DNA of 64,000 bases from Streptomyces sp. NBC_00377. Its GTDB lineage: Bacteria; Actinomycetota; Actinomycetes; Streptomycetales; Streptomycetaceae. Shown piece after piece: positions 34,754-43,568 of the stretch; positions within the stretch are counted from its first letter, which is position 1, and every line of letters begins with the position of its first letter. Both the position numbers and the translations under genes were made by a program. The stretch spans positions 3,100,001 to 3,164,000 of the forward strand of contig NZ_CP107958.1 in assembly GCF_036075115.1 (NCBI RefSeq), written 5' to 3'. Below the pieces are notes generated by a model, which worked only from the letters and a program-made list of their open reading frames with translations, did no database searches and had not been told where the DNA came from.

Positions 34754-36157
34754 TCAGATCAGTTCGGGTTCGGGGTGGGGTTCCGGGTGGTGGGTCGGGG
34801 CGGGTTTCGGTTCCCAGGGGGTGGTGGTCCGTGCGTAGGCGTAGATCACCGAGGTCATCGCGAGTACGAGCAGCGGTCCGGAGAGCCACGGGTGTTCGGC
34901 CATCTCGAGCGGGAGGTAGCGGTAGGAGACCAGGAGCGCGGTGAAGACCGTGGCGCCGTGGGCGACCAGTCGGATCCCGGATCGGTCCCAGCCGCGGTCG
35001 TGTGCGCGCAGCGCTCCCTCGATCGTGAGCGTGAACACCACGCCGGCGATGAGGTCCGCGCCGTAGTGGTAGCCGAATCCCAGTGTCGCGGTGAGCGTGG
35101 CGATCAGCCAGAACGTGCCGGCGTAGCGCAGAAGGCGCGGGCCCTTGCGGGAATGGATGAAGATCGCGGTGGCCCACGCCGTGTGCAGGCTGGGCATGCA
35201 GTTGCGTGGGGTGACCCCGTCGAACGGCATGTGGTGGGGGGTGCTGATCGTCGTCGGTGTGTGGGGCCACAGGTCGGCGGCCGCCCACTGCACGCTGGGG
35301 TGCGAATCCGTCCAGAGGCTGACGGCCGTCCAGTGCTCGGTGCCGTCGCCGTACGCGAAGATCGGTCCTACCACCGGGAAGATCATGTAGAAGGCCGGCC
35401 CGAGGAGGCCGATCGCCAGGAAGGTGCGCACCAGGTGGTGGGTCGGGAAGCGGCGTTCGACCGCCACGTTGCGCAGCTGGTACAGGGCGACGAGGACCGC
35501 GGCGACGGGGAGTTGGCCGTAGACGAAGTCGAGGAAGTTGAAGCCGATCGCGCCGGTTGCCGTGACCATCCGGCCCACCAGCCACGACGGGTTGCCCAGT
35601 GCGTGATCGGCGGTCGCCACGTACTGGTCCAGCACCATCGGGCGGGTTTTCGAGGTGATGAGCAGCCAGGTGTCCCCGGTCTTGCGGCCGGTCATCAGCA
35701 GCAGGCCGAGTCCGGCGCCCTTCAGCAGGAGAGCGCGTTCGCGGCCGGTGCGGCGTGTGACGGCGTAGACCGCACAGCCGATGGTCACCCACAGTGCCCC
35801 GTTGCCGAAGGGGTGGCCCTCGGTCACCTTGATGTCGGCCGCCCACCGGACCGCCACGAAGACGAGGTCGATGCCTATCGCGGCGGCGATCGCGACGAGC
35901 CGTTGCCGCCAGGTCAGCACCACCAGCATCAGCGCCATGCTGGCGTACAGCAGGCCACCCGATTTGGGTGGGAATATCACCTCTCGCGCCTGCGTGGTGA
36001 TCGGTCCCGGCAGGCCCAGGTGACGGGCCACCAGCTCCAGCGCGAGGACGAATCCAACGGCCACCACGCCCGCAGCGACTGCCAGTATCAGCCGCGGTCG
36101 GCGCCACGCGGAGAACGCCATTGTGCTCTTTATTCGCGAAAACACCCGCGGTGACAT
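34754..36157 (-). CDS. PAP2-superfamily membrane enzyme (AUR1/inositol-phosphotransferase-like)
   Basis: A 467-residue protein with about 10-12 membrane segments. In the C-terminal half, NCMPSLHTAWATAIF and LGFGYHYGADLIAGV give the His and His-Asp of PAP2 motifs 2 and 3, in the PSLHTAW form seen in AUR1-like inositol-phosphoceramide/phosphoinositol transferases. The N-terminal membrane block carries SKTRP near residue 165. It probably handles lipid or polyprenyl phosphates in the membrane. The C terminus is a Pro/His/Glu tail. The start is uncertain (ATG 36157 or ATG 36121; both have weak ribosome sites). The A/T-rich stretch upstream (36160-36290) probably contains its promoter. Confidence 0.85.
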   Translation of the reverse strand: MSPRVFSRIKSTMAFSAWRRPRLILAVAAGVVAVGFVLALELVARHLGLPGPITTQAREVIFPPKSGGLLYASMALMLVVLTWRQRLVAIAAAIGIDLVFVAVRWAADIKVTEGHPFGNGALWVTIGCAVYAVTRRTGRERALLLKGAGLGLLLMTGRKTGDTWLLITSKTRPMVLDQYVATADHALGNPSWLVGRMVTATGAIGFNFLDFVYGQLPVAAVLVALYQLRNVAVERRFPTHHLVRTFLAIGLLGPAFYMIFPVVGPIFAYGDGTEHWTAVSLWTDSHPSVQWAAADLWPHTPTTISTPHHMPFDGVTPRNCMPSLHTAWATAIFIHSRKGPRLLRYAGTFWLIATLTATLGFGYHYGADLIAGVVFTLTIEGALRAHDRGWDRSGIRLVAHGATVFTALLVSYRYLPLEMAEHPWLSGPLLVLAMTSVIYAYARTTTPWEPKPAPTHHPEPHPEPELI

Positions 36158-36963
36158 GGATATCAATTCTCTGACCGATTTGTGAGATTTGGCTGGATCG
36201 CTCGCTTTTCTCGCCGAATTGCACGGTTTTCCCCGTGAAGAACGGGAATTGGGGGGCGTTCGCCGCGAGTTCGAACATGTTAACGGAGGGGTGCGGGTGG
36301 GTTACGCCCGAATGTGTGATGTCCCGGGTCGGGGTGACCTCGGCCCCTCGGACGGGCGGCCGTCGTGGAGCATGCGCAGGGCCGACAGTCCGGTGGCTCC
36401 CCGGGCGGGCGGGATGCCGTAGGCACCCTCGTCGCCCAGGTGGGGCAGGGGGGCGGCGACCGTCACGCCCTCCTCGTACAGCTCGATCACCCGTGGGTTG
36501 ATGCAGGAGGCCCGGCAGACGGCGGCGGTGTTCCTTGGACGCCGACGCACCCGCTGCGACGGCGTCGGACGGATCGTGGCTTCGGCGTGGCAGGACGTCC
36601 GGGACGTCTCCCCTGGCGTTGGGCCCTCCTCTGCCGCGGTGGCAGCCGCAGCCGCGGTGGGGCGCCGAAGCCGCCCGAACCGCCCCCCGGCGCACGCGCA
36701 GGCCTGCCTGGAGGGGGAACGGGGTCGGCGATCCGGACCAGGACCAGGGCCGGGGCCAGGCCTGCGGCCGCAGGCCGCGTCGAGCAGCCCTCGGGGTCCG
36801 CATCGGCCGGCGATGCGGTGGCCTCGCACTTTTATCGTTCACCACTTAGAGTGAAAGATCATTAGATGTCCGACTGGGCTGCTCCAAGAGTTTGAGCCGG
36901 CCGCAGTGCGGGACCCGCGAGGTCCAAGTGGCCCGTACGCCGCCCGGGACGGAGCACCCCCCG
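36158..36963. other. 806-nt gap before the decayed carbamoyltransferase operon
   Basis: The left end is A/T-rich and promoter-like for the PAP2 gene. On the minus strand at about 36320-36500 a protein-like stretch INPRVIELYEEGVTVAAPL then LPHLGDEGAYGIPPARGA is visible, attached to an Arg-rich tail without family features; it may be the remnant of a gene. The rest is Arg/Ala/Gly codon noise. Confidence 0.4.
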
Positions 36964-37236
36964 ATGCGCATCCCTGAGATCAACGCACTCTTCCACGACC
37001 CGGCCGCCGCCCTTGTCGTGGACGGCCGCACGGTCGCGTCCGCCGAGGAGGAGCGTTTCAGCCGCCGCAAGCACGGTCGGCGGGTCCCCTGCCGTACTCC
37101 GCTCGGGAACACCGTCGGCCGGCCCATGGTCGACGGTCCGCGGGACGCACTGAAGTGTTTCGGCTCCGCCCCCGTGAATCTGCTCGCGATCTGCCCCTTC
37201 GCGGTGCGCCGGGGCGCGATGTACGGAAGGGGCTGA
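36964..37236 (+). pseudogene. Carbamoyltransferase (NodU/CmcH family), internally deleted
   Basis: The 90-residue frame starts MRIPEINALFHDPAAALVVD and EEERFSRRKHG, the N terminus of an O-carbamoyltransferase. It then jumps directly to GRPMVDGPRDALKCFGSAPV, which belongs to the extreme C terminus of the same family. Full-length members have about 550 residues, so an internal deletion of some 450 codons has left both ends joined in frame. The enzyme cannot work. It heads a four-gene plus-strand operon with 3-nt or overlapping spacing. Confidence 0.75.
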
Positions 37237-37239
37237 CAT

Positions 37240-37614
37240 ATGAACGCCTACGCCGTCGTGATCCCGACGCTGGTGCGTGACACGCTCGCCGACTGTCTCG
37301 CCGCGCTCGTCGCGGCGACCGGTCCGAAGCCGGACGAGATCGTGCTCGTCGACGACCGGCCCGCGCCCCGGCCGGACCCCGACGCGCTGGAGCGCCCGCG
37401 GAGCCTCCTCGGCGATCTGGGCGAGCTCACCTTGGTGATCCACAGCGGTGGACGGGGACCCGCCGCCGCCCGCAACAGCGAGCTGCGCGCGGTCATCGCG
37501 CCGTGGGTCGCCTTCCTCGACGACGATGTGCAGGTCGGGCCGCACGCCTGGCACTGGACCGGTGGTCTGTGGCGTCATCGCGGTGCCGCCCCCTGGCTGG
37601 AGGTGGCGCCGTGA
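37240..37614 (+). pseudogene. GT2 glycosyltransferase, truncated
   Basis: The 124-residue frame starts YAVVIPTLVRDTLADCLAAL and includes DEIVLVDDRP, GPAAARNSELRAV and APWVAFLDDDVQVG, the nucleotide-sugar half of a family 2 glycosyltransferase with the Asp triplet. After that the sequence changes to HAWHWTGGLWRHRG and stops, without the acceptor domain, so the gene has lost its centre or end by deletion. Its TGA overlaps the HAD start (GTGA). Confidence 0.7.
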
Positions 37615-38204
37615 CCGGGATCGACGTCGTGCTGTTCGACCGCGACGGCACCCTCGTCCATGATGTGCCGTACAACGGCGACCCCGAGCGCGTGCGCCCG
37701 GTGGACGGGGCCCGCGAGGCGCTCGGCCTGCTGCGTGACCGGGGCTTCGGCACCGGTGTGGTGACGAACCAGTCGGGCGTCGCGCGCGGGCTGCTGTCCA
37801 CGGCCGACGTCCGCCGGGTCAACGAGCGGATCGGCGGGCTGCTCGGCCCCTTCGACGTGTGGGCCGTCTGCCCGCACGGTCCCGACGACGGCTGTCACTG
37901 CCGCAAGCCCCGGCCCGGCATGATTCTGTGGGCTGCCGGGCGCCTGTGCACCCCGCCGGAGCGGATCGCCGTGATCGGCGACATCGGCGCCGACATGGAG
38001 GCCGCCCGCCGGGCGGGTTCGCTGGGCATCCTGGTCCCGACCCCGCAGACGCGGCCCGAGGAGGTCGCCGCCGCCGACCATGTGGCGGCCGATCTGTCGA
38101 CCGCCGTGCGCGCGCTGCTGTCCGGGCGGTGGCCGCTCGGCCGTGTCCTCGCCGACGAGCGGCCCCTCGAGGCCGCCTTCGACCCCACCCGGAGGGTCCG
38201 GTGA
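37611..38204 (+). CDS. HAD-IIIA histidinol-phosphatase/GmhB-like sugar-phosphate phosphatase
   Basis: A 197-residue HAD phosphatase. The nucleophile motif is LFDRDGTLVHD, followed by TNQSGVARG, the zinc loop CPHGPDDGCHCRKPRPGM as in D-glycero-D-manno-heptose-1,7-bisphosphate 7-phosphatase, and GDIGADMEAA with the last Asp pair. All motifs are intact. It sits between three broken genes that would supply the rest of a sugar pathway, so it may be a survivor without substrate. GTG 37611 is coupled to the GT2 stop. Confidence 0.88.
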   Translation: MTGIDVVLFDRDGTLVHDVPYNGDPERVRPVDGAREALGLLRDRGFGTGVVTNQSGVARGLLSTADVRRVNERIGGLLGPFDVWAVCPHGPDDGCHCRKPRPGMILWAAGRLCTPPERIAVIGDIGADMEAARRAGSLGILVPTPQTRPEEVAAADHVAADLSTAVRALLSGRWPLGRVLADERPLEAAFDPTRRVR

Positions 38205-38342
38205 GTGCCCTGGTCGCCCGCCTGGACAGGCTTCGGTGACGTGCTGCGCCGCACCGGCACCGGCACCGCGGCGCGGGTCGGGCGCTCGGACGAGCCGGTC
38301 GCCGTGCCGCCTGTGAGCGCCGTGCCGCCTGTGAGCGACAGA
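38201..38342 (+). pseudogene. GT9 (heptosyltransferase-like) gene remnant with frameshift
   Basis: A GTG at 38201 overlaps the HAD stop (GTGA) and reads MSALVARLDRLR then stop. Removing one base near 38228 gives SALVARLDGFGDVLRRTG, where ARLDxxGDVLL is the N-terminal signature of GT9 glycosyltransferases. After it only about 30 codons without family features remain before the next gene. The rest of the roughly 350-residue protein has been deleted. Confidence 0.55.
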
Positions 38343-38345
38343 CGG

Positions 38346-38705
38346 TCAGCGCTCCCTCCAGCGGCGCAGCAGCCGGAACGCCGTGTACAGCGTCAGGGGC
38401 CAGACGGCTGCGAACGCCCAGATCACACCGGGTTCCGAGGTGACGACGCCGGAGACCATGAGCGCGACGGACACCGCGAGCAGCAGGGCGACGGCCCATG
38501 GTCGCGGCGTGCGCAACACTCGCCGGGACGACGGGGCCGGCCGACGGTCGGCTCGGACCGGGCGGCCGGGACGACGTGGACGACCGGAGCGACGGGAGCG
38601 GCTCATTCTGCGCAGGCGCCGCTGGAAGCCACGGTCCCGGCGCAGGGCGCGCTCCATCTCGTCCAGGATGCGCTGCTCGCGCTCGGGGAGTCGGCCGATC
38701 GACAC
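38346..38705 (-). CDS. DUF3040 small membrane protein
   Basis: A 119-residue protein with the actinobacterial DUF3040 layout: a short N-terminal helix LPEREQRILDEMERAL, an Arg-rich linker, and two adjacent membrane helices (VALLLAVSVALMVSGVV and a following aromatic segment). Function of the family is unknown. The GTG at 38705 is chosen because AAGGAG lies 5 nt upstream; the GTG at 38711 is too close to that site. Confidence 0.8.
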   Translation of the reverse strand: MSIGRLPEREQRILDEMERALRRDRGFQRRLRRMSRSRRSGRPRRPGRPVRADRRPAPSSRRVLRTPRPWAVALLLAVSVALMVSGVVTSEPGVIWAFAAVWPLTLYTAFRLLRRWRER

Positions 38706-39360
38706 TGTCACTCCTTAGCGGACTCGCGGTGACCCGTTCCGGGTGCCCCGCGCCCGGCGAACCAACCGGCGGGGCACGGCCGGTGGGATCGAGGGGGCCC
38801 GGCTCGCTACGGTCGGGGGGCGAACCGCAAGGGAAGGCCAGGCCGGTGGGGGCGGGTCCGCCGCCGTGACCGTCGCGGCGTGCCGGTCCGCCGCGCCGTG
38901 ACCGGTCGCCGACGAGCTGGTTCCCGGGGTGCAGGGCGCGCCCTACCTGGGGGACGGGCGTTCACCCGCCGCCTTCCTCACGGCCGTTCCGTGCGGCCGT
39001 GCCGGACGGCCGTGCCGGACGGCCGTGCCGGACGGCCGTTCCGTGCGGCCGTGCCGTGCGGCCGTGCCGTGCGGCCGTGCCGGACGGCCGTGCCGGACGG
39101 CCGTGCCGGACGGCCGTGCCGGACGGCCTCGGGTGCCCGTGGACCGGGGCTCGAGATGGCGCGCCGGTTCGGCGGCCCGCATCTCAGCGCCTCTCACCGC
39201 CACGCGGCGCCGCCGTGACTCGGGAGCGAGCGGGTTTACACCCTCCGCTTGCGGTTAGGTTCGTTGACAGTGCCTGGCAAACAGGTACGTTTCCGGCGCC
39301 CCGAGGAGCCGACCGCCGGGGCCCCGACGTCGGCCGACCCCGCGGATTGGAACCCTCGCA
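38706..39360. other. 655-nt gap with the 13-bp array, upstream of the ANTAR gene
   Basis: Apart from the tandem array at 38986-39128 I see no gene. The A/T-richer stretch about 39235-39275 (tttacaccc and then gttaggttcgttgacagtg) is a likely promoter for the ANTAR gene, although I cannot define a -10. Confidence 0.45.
38986..39128. repeat. 13-bp tandem repeat array, 11 copies
   Basis: The unit is GTGCCGGACGGCC, with variants GTGCCGTGCGGCC and GTTCCGTGCGGCC. There are no spacers, and 11 units account for the whole 143 bp. Each unit contains a GGCC core, and neighbours can pair, so the array could fold extensively. Confidence 0.85.
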
Positions 39361-40236
39361 ATGAGCCAGCTGTCCCAGCATCCCGCCGAAGACGGCTCAC
39401 CGTCCGATGCCCCTGCTCCTGGCCGCGGCTCCGGGCAGGGAGGCGCATCGCGATGGCAGCAGAGCGAGCTCGATCTGCGCAACCGCCTGTACGGCCGCAC
39501 CGGAGTCGCCAGAGCCGAGGACGTGCTGCTCAAGCGCTACGGCCTCGGGACCGCCGACGAGGCGTTCGCTCTGCTGAAGGGTGCCTCCCAGCGGTTCAAC
39601 ATCAAGCTCTCCACCCTCGCCGACGCGGTCGTACGCACCCCGGCTCCCGATCTCGACGCGCGGCTCTGGTTCCCCCGCCGGATGCGGCCCCGTCGGCCGG
39701 GTCTTCCCGGCCTCCCGGTGGAGGGCAGCGGCACCAGCCAGGGCGCGGTGGTCAAGGCGGCCCTGCAACGGGTCCTGTCGATCAACCAGACGCCCATGGG
39801 CAACGTCCAGCTGGCCGAGGCCGGTCGGCTGCGCATGACCCGGCACACCGGTCTGAACAAGTACTTCACCGACTTCTTCGCCTTCGTCGACAGCCCGACC
39901 ACCTCCTGCTCGCAGGCGGCTGCCGAGCGCCGGCAGGTCACCGTGCGGGACGTGGCGACCGCGGGGGTGTTCGACGAGGCCTCCCGCCACGCCATCCTCC
40001 AGGCCGGCAGCCGTGCCTCGCACAGCGTTCCGCTGGTGAACCGTGCCGGTGTGCCGCTGGGCATGGTGTCCTCCCACCACGAACGGCCGCTCGCGGAGCT
40101 CACCCACGCCCAGCTGGCCGCGCTCCGGCAGACGGGCCTCGACGTCGGCCGCTGGCTGGCCTGGCATTGGAACACCGTCGTGCTGGACGCCCTGGAGCAC
40201 CTCCACTCGACGGCCACGCGGGGCCGTCCGGGCTGA
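39361..40236 (+). CDS. ANTAR-domain transcription antitermination regulator
   Basis: A 291-residue cytoplasmic protein. After a disordered N terminus, residues 38-91 (RNRLYGRTGVARAEDVLLKR through FNIKLSTLADAVV) form an ANTAR RNA-binding three-helix domain. The rest (GNVQLAEAGRLRM through GVPLGMVSSHH) is a GAF-like sensory domain as in Streptomyces GAF/ANTAR proteins. The order ANTAR then GAF is the reverse of the common arrangement. It probably binds twin hairpins in target mRNAs. It stands alone, convergent with the LacI gene. Confidence 0.85.
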   Translation: MSQLSQHPAEDGSPSDAPAPGRGSGQGGASRWQQSELDLRNRLYGRTGVARAEDVLLKRYGLGTADEAFALLKGASQRFNIKLSTLADAVVRTPAPDLDARLWFPRRMRPRRPGLPGLPVEGSGTSQGAVVKAALQRVLSINQTPMGNVQLAEAGRLRMTRHTGLNKYFTDFFAFVDSPTTSCSQAAAERRQVTVRDVATAGVFDEASRHAILQAGSRASHSVPLVNRAGVPLGMVSSHHERPLAELTHAQLAALRQTGLDVGRWLAWHWNTVVLDALEHLHSTATRGRPG

Positions 40237-40276
40237 CGTCGCCGGGGCGACCGTCCCGGTGAGCGTCCGGGCCCGC

Positions 40277-41344
40277 TCAGCGCGGGGCGGCGGTGCTGTG
40301 GCGGACGCACAGCTCGACGGGGACGAGGGTCAGGGGGCTCCCGGGGGCCGACGGGTCGGCGATGCGGTTGAGCAGGATGTGCAGGGAGATCGTGCCGATG
40401 TCGGTGAAGTCCGTGCGGATCGTGGTCAGCGGGGGGAGGAAGTGGGCGGCCTCCGGGATGTCGTCGTAGCCGACGACGCTGACGTCCTCCGGGACCCGGC
40501 GGCCCGCCTCGTGCAGGGCGCGCAGGACACCGAGGGCCATCTGGTCGTTGGACACGAAGACCGCGGTGACGGACGGGTCCTTCGCCAGTTCGCGGCCCAG
40601 GTCGTGGCCGGAGTCGGCGCTCCAGTCGCCGATGAGGGGGCTGTGCACCTCGGCCCCGGCCGCCTCGAGGGTGGCGCGCCAGCTCTCGGCCCGGCGGTCC
40701 GCCGAGGTCCAGCCGGTCGGGCCGGCGACGTGGTGGACCGTGGGGTGGCCGAGGGAGAGCAGGTGCCGGGTGGCCTTGCGGGCGCCGGTGCGGGCGTCCG
40801 AGGTGACCATGGGCGTGCCGTCTCCCAGGTCGTTGTCCATCACGACCAGGGGGGTGTCCAGACGGGCTTCGGCGAGGGCCCGCGCCACCCGGACCTGGGG
40901 GGCGATCGCGATCACGCCGTCCGCGCCTTCCGCCGACAGCCGGTCCGCGGCCCGCACCACCGTGTCCCGGTCCGCGGTGTCCAGTGCGATCGAGCTCACC
41001 AGGTAACCGGCTTCCTGGGCGGCCGTGTTGATGGCGGTGAGGGTCGAGGCGGGGCCGTAGCGGGCCGCGTCGAACGAGATCACGCCGAGCATGCGGGTGC
41101 GGCCGCTGGCCAGTGAGCGAGCGCTGCTGCTGGGGCGGTAGCCGAGCGTGCGCATGGCGGCCCGGACGGCCTCCCGGGTCTCGGGACGGACGGCCGGGTG
41201 GTCGTTCAGCACCCGGGAGACCGTCTGTTTGGAGACTCCGGCCAGTTTCGCGACGTCGTCCATGACCGGACGCGAGCCCGCGAAGTTGCGTCTGCTGCGT
41301 CCTCTGGTCGCCGGGCCGACCGGGTCGTCGGCGCTTGGGGTCAT
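40277..41344 (-). CDS. LacI-family transcriptional repressor
   Basis: A 355-residue regulator. The LacI helix-turn-helix is at about residues 27-48 (VMDDVAKLAGVSKQTVSRVL), with the hinge helix SSSARSLASGRT. A periplasmic-binding-protein-like sensor domain follows. The ATG at 41344 follows GAGGAG at 11 nt. It lies last in the MFS-GH35-LacI series on the minus strand and probably responds to a galactoside or its product. The perfect palindrome at 44895 is its likely operator. Confidence 0.93.
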   Translation of the reverse strand: MTPSADDPVGPATRGRSRRNFAGSRPVMDDVAKLAGVSKQTVSRVLNDHPAVRPETREAVRAAMRTLGYRPSSSARSLASGRTRMLGVISFDAARYGPASTLTAINTAAQEAGYLVSSIALDTADRDTVVRAADRLSAEGADGVIAIAPQVRVARALAEARLDTPLVVMDNDLGDGTPMVTSDARTGARKATRHLLSLGHPTVHHVAGPTGWTSADRRAESWRATLEAAGAEVHSPLIGDWSADSGHDLGRELAKDPSVTAVFVSNDQMALGVLRALHEAGRRVPEDVSVVGYDDIPEAAHFLPPLTTIRTDFTDIGTISLHILLNRIADPSAPGSPLTLVPVELCVRHSTAAPR

Positions 41345-41553
41345 GGTGGCGGCTTCTCCTCGGGACTGGTCCGGGACCGGTCGCACTGGGCCGCCCGGCG
41401 GACCCACAGGATAGGCCGGGCGGACGAGGAGGCGGGGATCAGGTCAAGGGGTGGCCGGCCTCCGGGGCGGGTCGTGGTGCGTGCGGCGTGCCGCCCCCCG
41501 GCGATGCGGGGCGGTGCGGCGCCGGGGAGGCGGGACGCTTGTCCGGCGGCGCA

Positions 41554-43308
41554 TCAGGGCGTGTTCGGGCCGAGGTCGGGGGTGTCGGTGAGCTGGGCGT
41601 CCGGGGTGGTGGTGCCGTGCAGTTCGAGGAGGACGAGGTCGTTGGCGCCGGGCCGCAGGGCGGGGGCCGGGACGTAGAGGGTGCGCTGGGGGCCGCGGTT
41701 CCAGTAACGGCCGAGGTGGAACCCGTTGATCCAGGCCTGGCCCTTGGTCCAGCCGGGGAGGGAGAGGAAGGTGTCTGCGGGGGTCGTCACCTCGAACGTG
41801 CCGCGGTGGAAGGCGGGTTGGGCCGAGGCGGTCGTCCCGGCCGGCTCGAAGTCGGCCGTGGCCGGTACGCCCTCCAGGGGCAGGGCGTGGGAGTCCCAGC
41901 CGTGCAGGGGCGTGCCGTCGAGCGTGACCGGGCCGAGCAGGCCCTTGGCGACGCCTATGCGGGGGCCGTAGTTGACCCGGCCCATGTTCTCCACGAGCAC
42001 CTCGAGGACGGCGCCCTCGCGGGGGACGTGCACGGGCAGGGTCTCCTCGTGGCGCTCGCGTTCGAGGACGCCCGCGGGGGCGCCGTCCAGGAAGACCTGG
42101 GCGCGGTCGCCCACTCCGCCGGTGAAGCGCAGGAGGCCGGCCCCCTGGGTGGGGACGGTCGTCCGGTACAGGGTGTATCCGGCGCGCTGGCCCAGGTCGT
42201 CGGCGGAACGCGGGGCGGTGGCGTGCACGGCGTGACCGGCGAGCGGGAGGAGGGGGGCGCGGTGGGTCAACCGGACGGTGGTGGGCGGGAGTTTGGGCGA
42301 CGGGGCGGGAGCCGGCTCGTCGGGGACCGGGGCGTGGCGGGCGATGACCTCGCGGAAGGCGTGGTACTTCGGGCCCGGGTCGCCGCTCTCGGTGAGCGGG
42401 GCGTCGTAGTCGTAGGAGGTGACCGTGGGCACGTAGGTGTGGTGGTGGTTGGCGCCGTTGGTGTAACCGAAGTTGGTGCCGCCGTGGAACATGTAGATGT
42501 TGACGGAGGCGCCCGCCGTCAGGAGCCTGTCGAGGTCGGCGGCGGCGTCCGCGGCGTCCCTCCCGTGGTGCGGGCCGCCCCAGTGGTCGAACCAGCCGAT
42601 CCAGAACTCCCCGCACATCAGGGGCCCTTCGGGTTGTGCCTCGCGCAGCCGGGCGAGGGACTGCTCCACGCGGCTGCCGAAGGTGCCGGTGGCGAGGACG
42701 CCGGGCAGGACGCCGTTCTTGAGGTGGTCGCCGTCGGTCTGGTCGCAGGTGAAGAGAAGCTCCTCGACACCGCGTGAGCGCAGGGAGCGTTCGAGGTGTT
42801 CGAGGTAGGCCATGTCGTCGCCGTAGGCGCCGTACTCGTTCTCCACCTGTACGGCGATCACCGGGCCGCCCGACGCCGCCATGTACGGCTGGAGCGGCGG
42901 CAGGAGGAGGTCCAGATAGCGGTCCACGACGTCCGTGAAGCGGGGGTCGCTGGTGCGCAGACGGATGTCGGGGTCGGTGGTGAGCCAGTGCGGCAGACCA
43001 CCGCCGTCCCATTCGGCGCAGATGAAGGGGCCGGGGCGGAGCAGGACGCGCAGGCCCTCCGCGGCGGCCAGCCGCAGGAATCGGGGCAGGTCGAGGAGCC
43101 CGTCGAGGACGAGTGTGCCGGGCTCGGGCTGGTGCAGGTTCCACGGGATGTACGTCTCGACCGTGTTCAGTCCCATCAGGCGGGCCTTGCGCAGCCGGTC
43201 GGTCCACTGGTCGGGGTGGACGCGGAAGTAGTGCAGCGCGCCGGAGAGGATCCGGAACGGTTCACCGTGGAGGAGGAAACCGTCGGAGGTCGTGGTCAGG
43301 GCGGGCAT
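41554..43308 (-). CDS. Beta-galactosidase, glycoside hydrolase family 35
   Basis: A 584-residue GH35 enzyme. The N-terminal (beta/alpha)8 barrel carries GALHYFRVHPDQW, the acid/base Glu158 in VENEYGAYG and the nucleophile Glu234 in CGEFWIGWFDHWGG. Jelly-roll domains follow, the last with WINGFHLGRYWNRGPQ. No signal peptide is visible, so it is probably cytoplasmic and hydrolyses imported galactosides. ATG 43308 follows AAGGGA. It lies 209 nt after the MFS gene. Confidence 0.95.
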   Translation of the reverse strand: MPALTTTSDGFLLHGEPFRILSGALHYFRVHPDQWTDRLRKARLMGLNTVETYIPWNLHQPEPGTLVLDGLLDLPRFLRLAAAEGLRVLLRPGPFICAEWDGGGLPHWLTTDPDIRLRTSDPRFTDVVDRYLDLLLPPLQPYMAASGGPVIAVQVENEYGAYGDDMAYLEHLERSLRSRGVEELLFTCDQTDGDHLKNGVLPGVLATGTFGSRVEQSLARLREAQPEGPLMCGEFWIGWFDHWGGPHHGRDAADAAADLDRLLTAGASVNIYMFHGGTNFGYTNGANHHHTYVPTVTSYDYDAPLTESGDPGPKYHAFREVIARHAPVPDEPAPAPSPKLPPTTVRLTHRAPLLPLAGHAVHATAPRSADDLGQRAGYTLYRTTVPTQGAGLLRFTGGVGDRAQVFLDGAPAGVLERERHEETLPVHVPREGAVLEVLVENMGRVNYGPRIGVAKGLLGPVTLDGTPLHGWDSHALPLEGVPATADFEPAGTTASAQPAFHRGTFEVTTPADTFLSLPGWTKGQAWINGFHLGRYWNRGPQRTLYVPAPALRPGANDLVLLELHGTTTPDAQLTDTPDLGPNTP

Positions 43309-43408
43309 GCGGGTCCCTTCGTCGGGGCGGGCTTGCGAGTGCTCGTGCTGTGGGACGCGTCGGTACGTCGAGGCGTCGTCCGGGCCTTCGAGGCGTCCGG
43401 GGTTCCCG

Positions 43409-43568
43409 GTCGTGACGCGTCGGATGCGCCGGATGGGCCGGATGCGCCAAGCGGTGCATCGGGGTGGTCGGGTCACGGGCGCGTCGGGATGGTCAGGTCA
43501 CGGGCGCGCCGGGGTGGTCAGGTCACGGGTTTCGTGCGGGTCGCGGGCTTCGTGCGGGTCGCGCGGGT
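43409..43568. repeat. Short direct repeats between the MFS and GH35 genes
   Basis: GGTCAGGTCACGGG recurs in near-identical copies with GGTCGGGTCACGGG at about 43468-43530. This continues into TTCGTGCGGGTCGCGGG duplicates that encode the TRTKPATRTKP end of the transporter. GGATGCGCC repeats occur at 43419-43450. Confidence 0.65.

Noticed and set aside
34346..36154. 600-codon plus-strand frame opposite the PAP2 gene
   Set aside because: Antisense shadow; the minus strand has clear membrane topology and PAP2 motifs.
38205..38732. Plus-strand frame after the HAD gene as a real protein
   Set aside because: It overlaps the DUF3040 gene on the other strand, and only its first part resembles a GT9 remnant in another frame.
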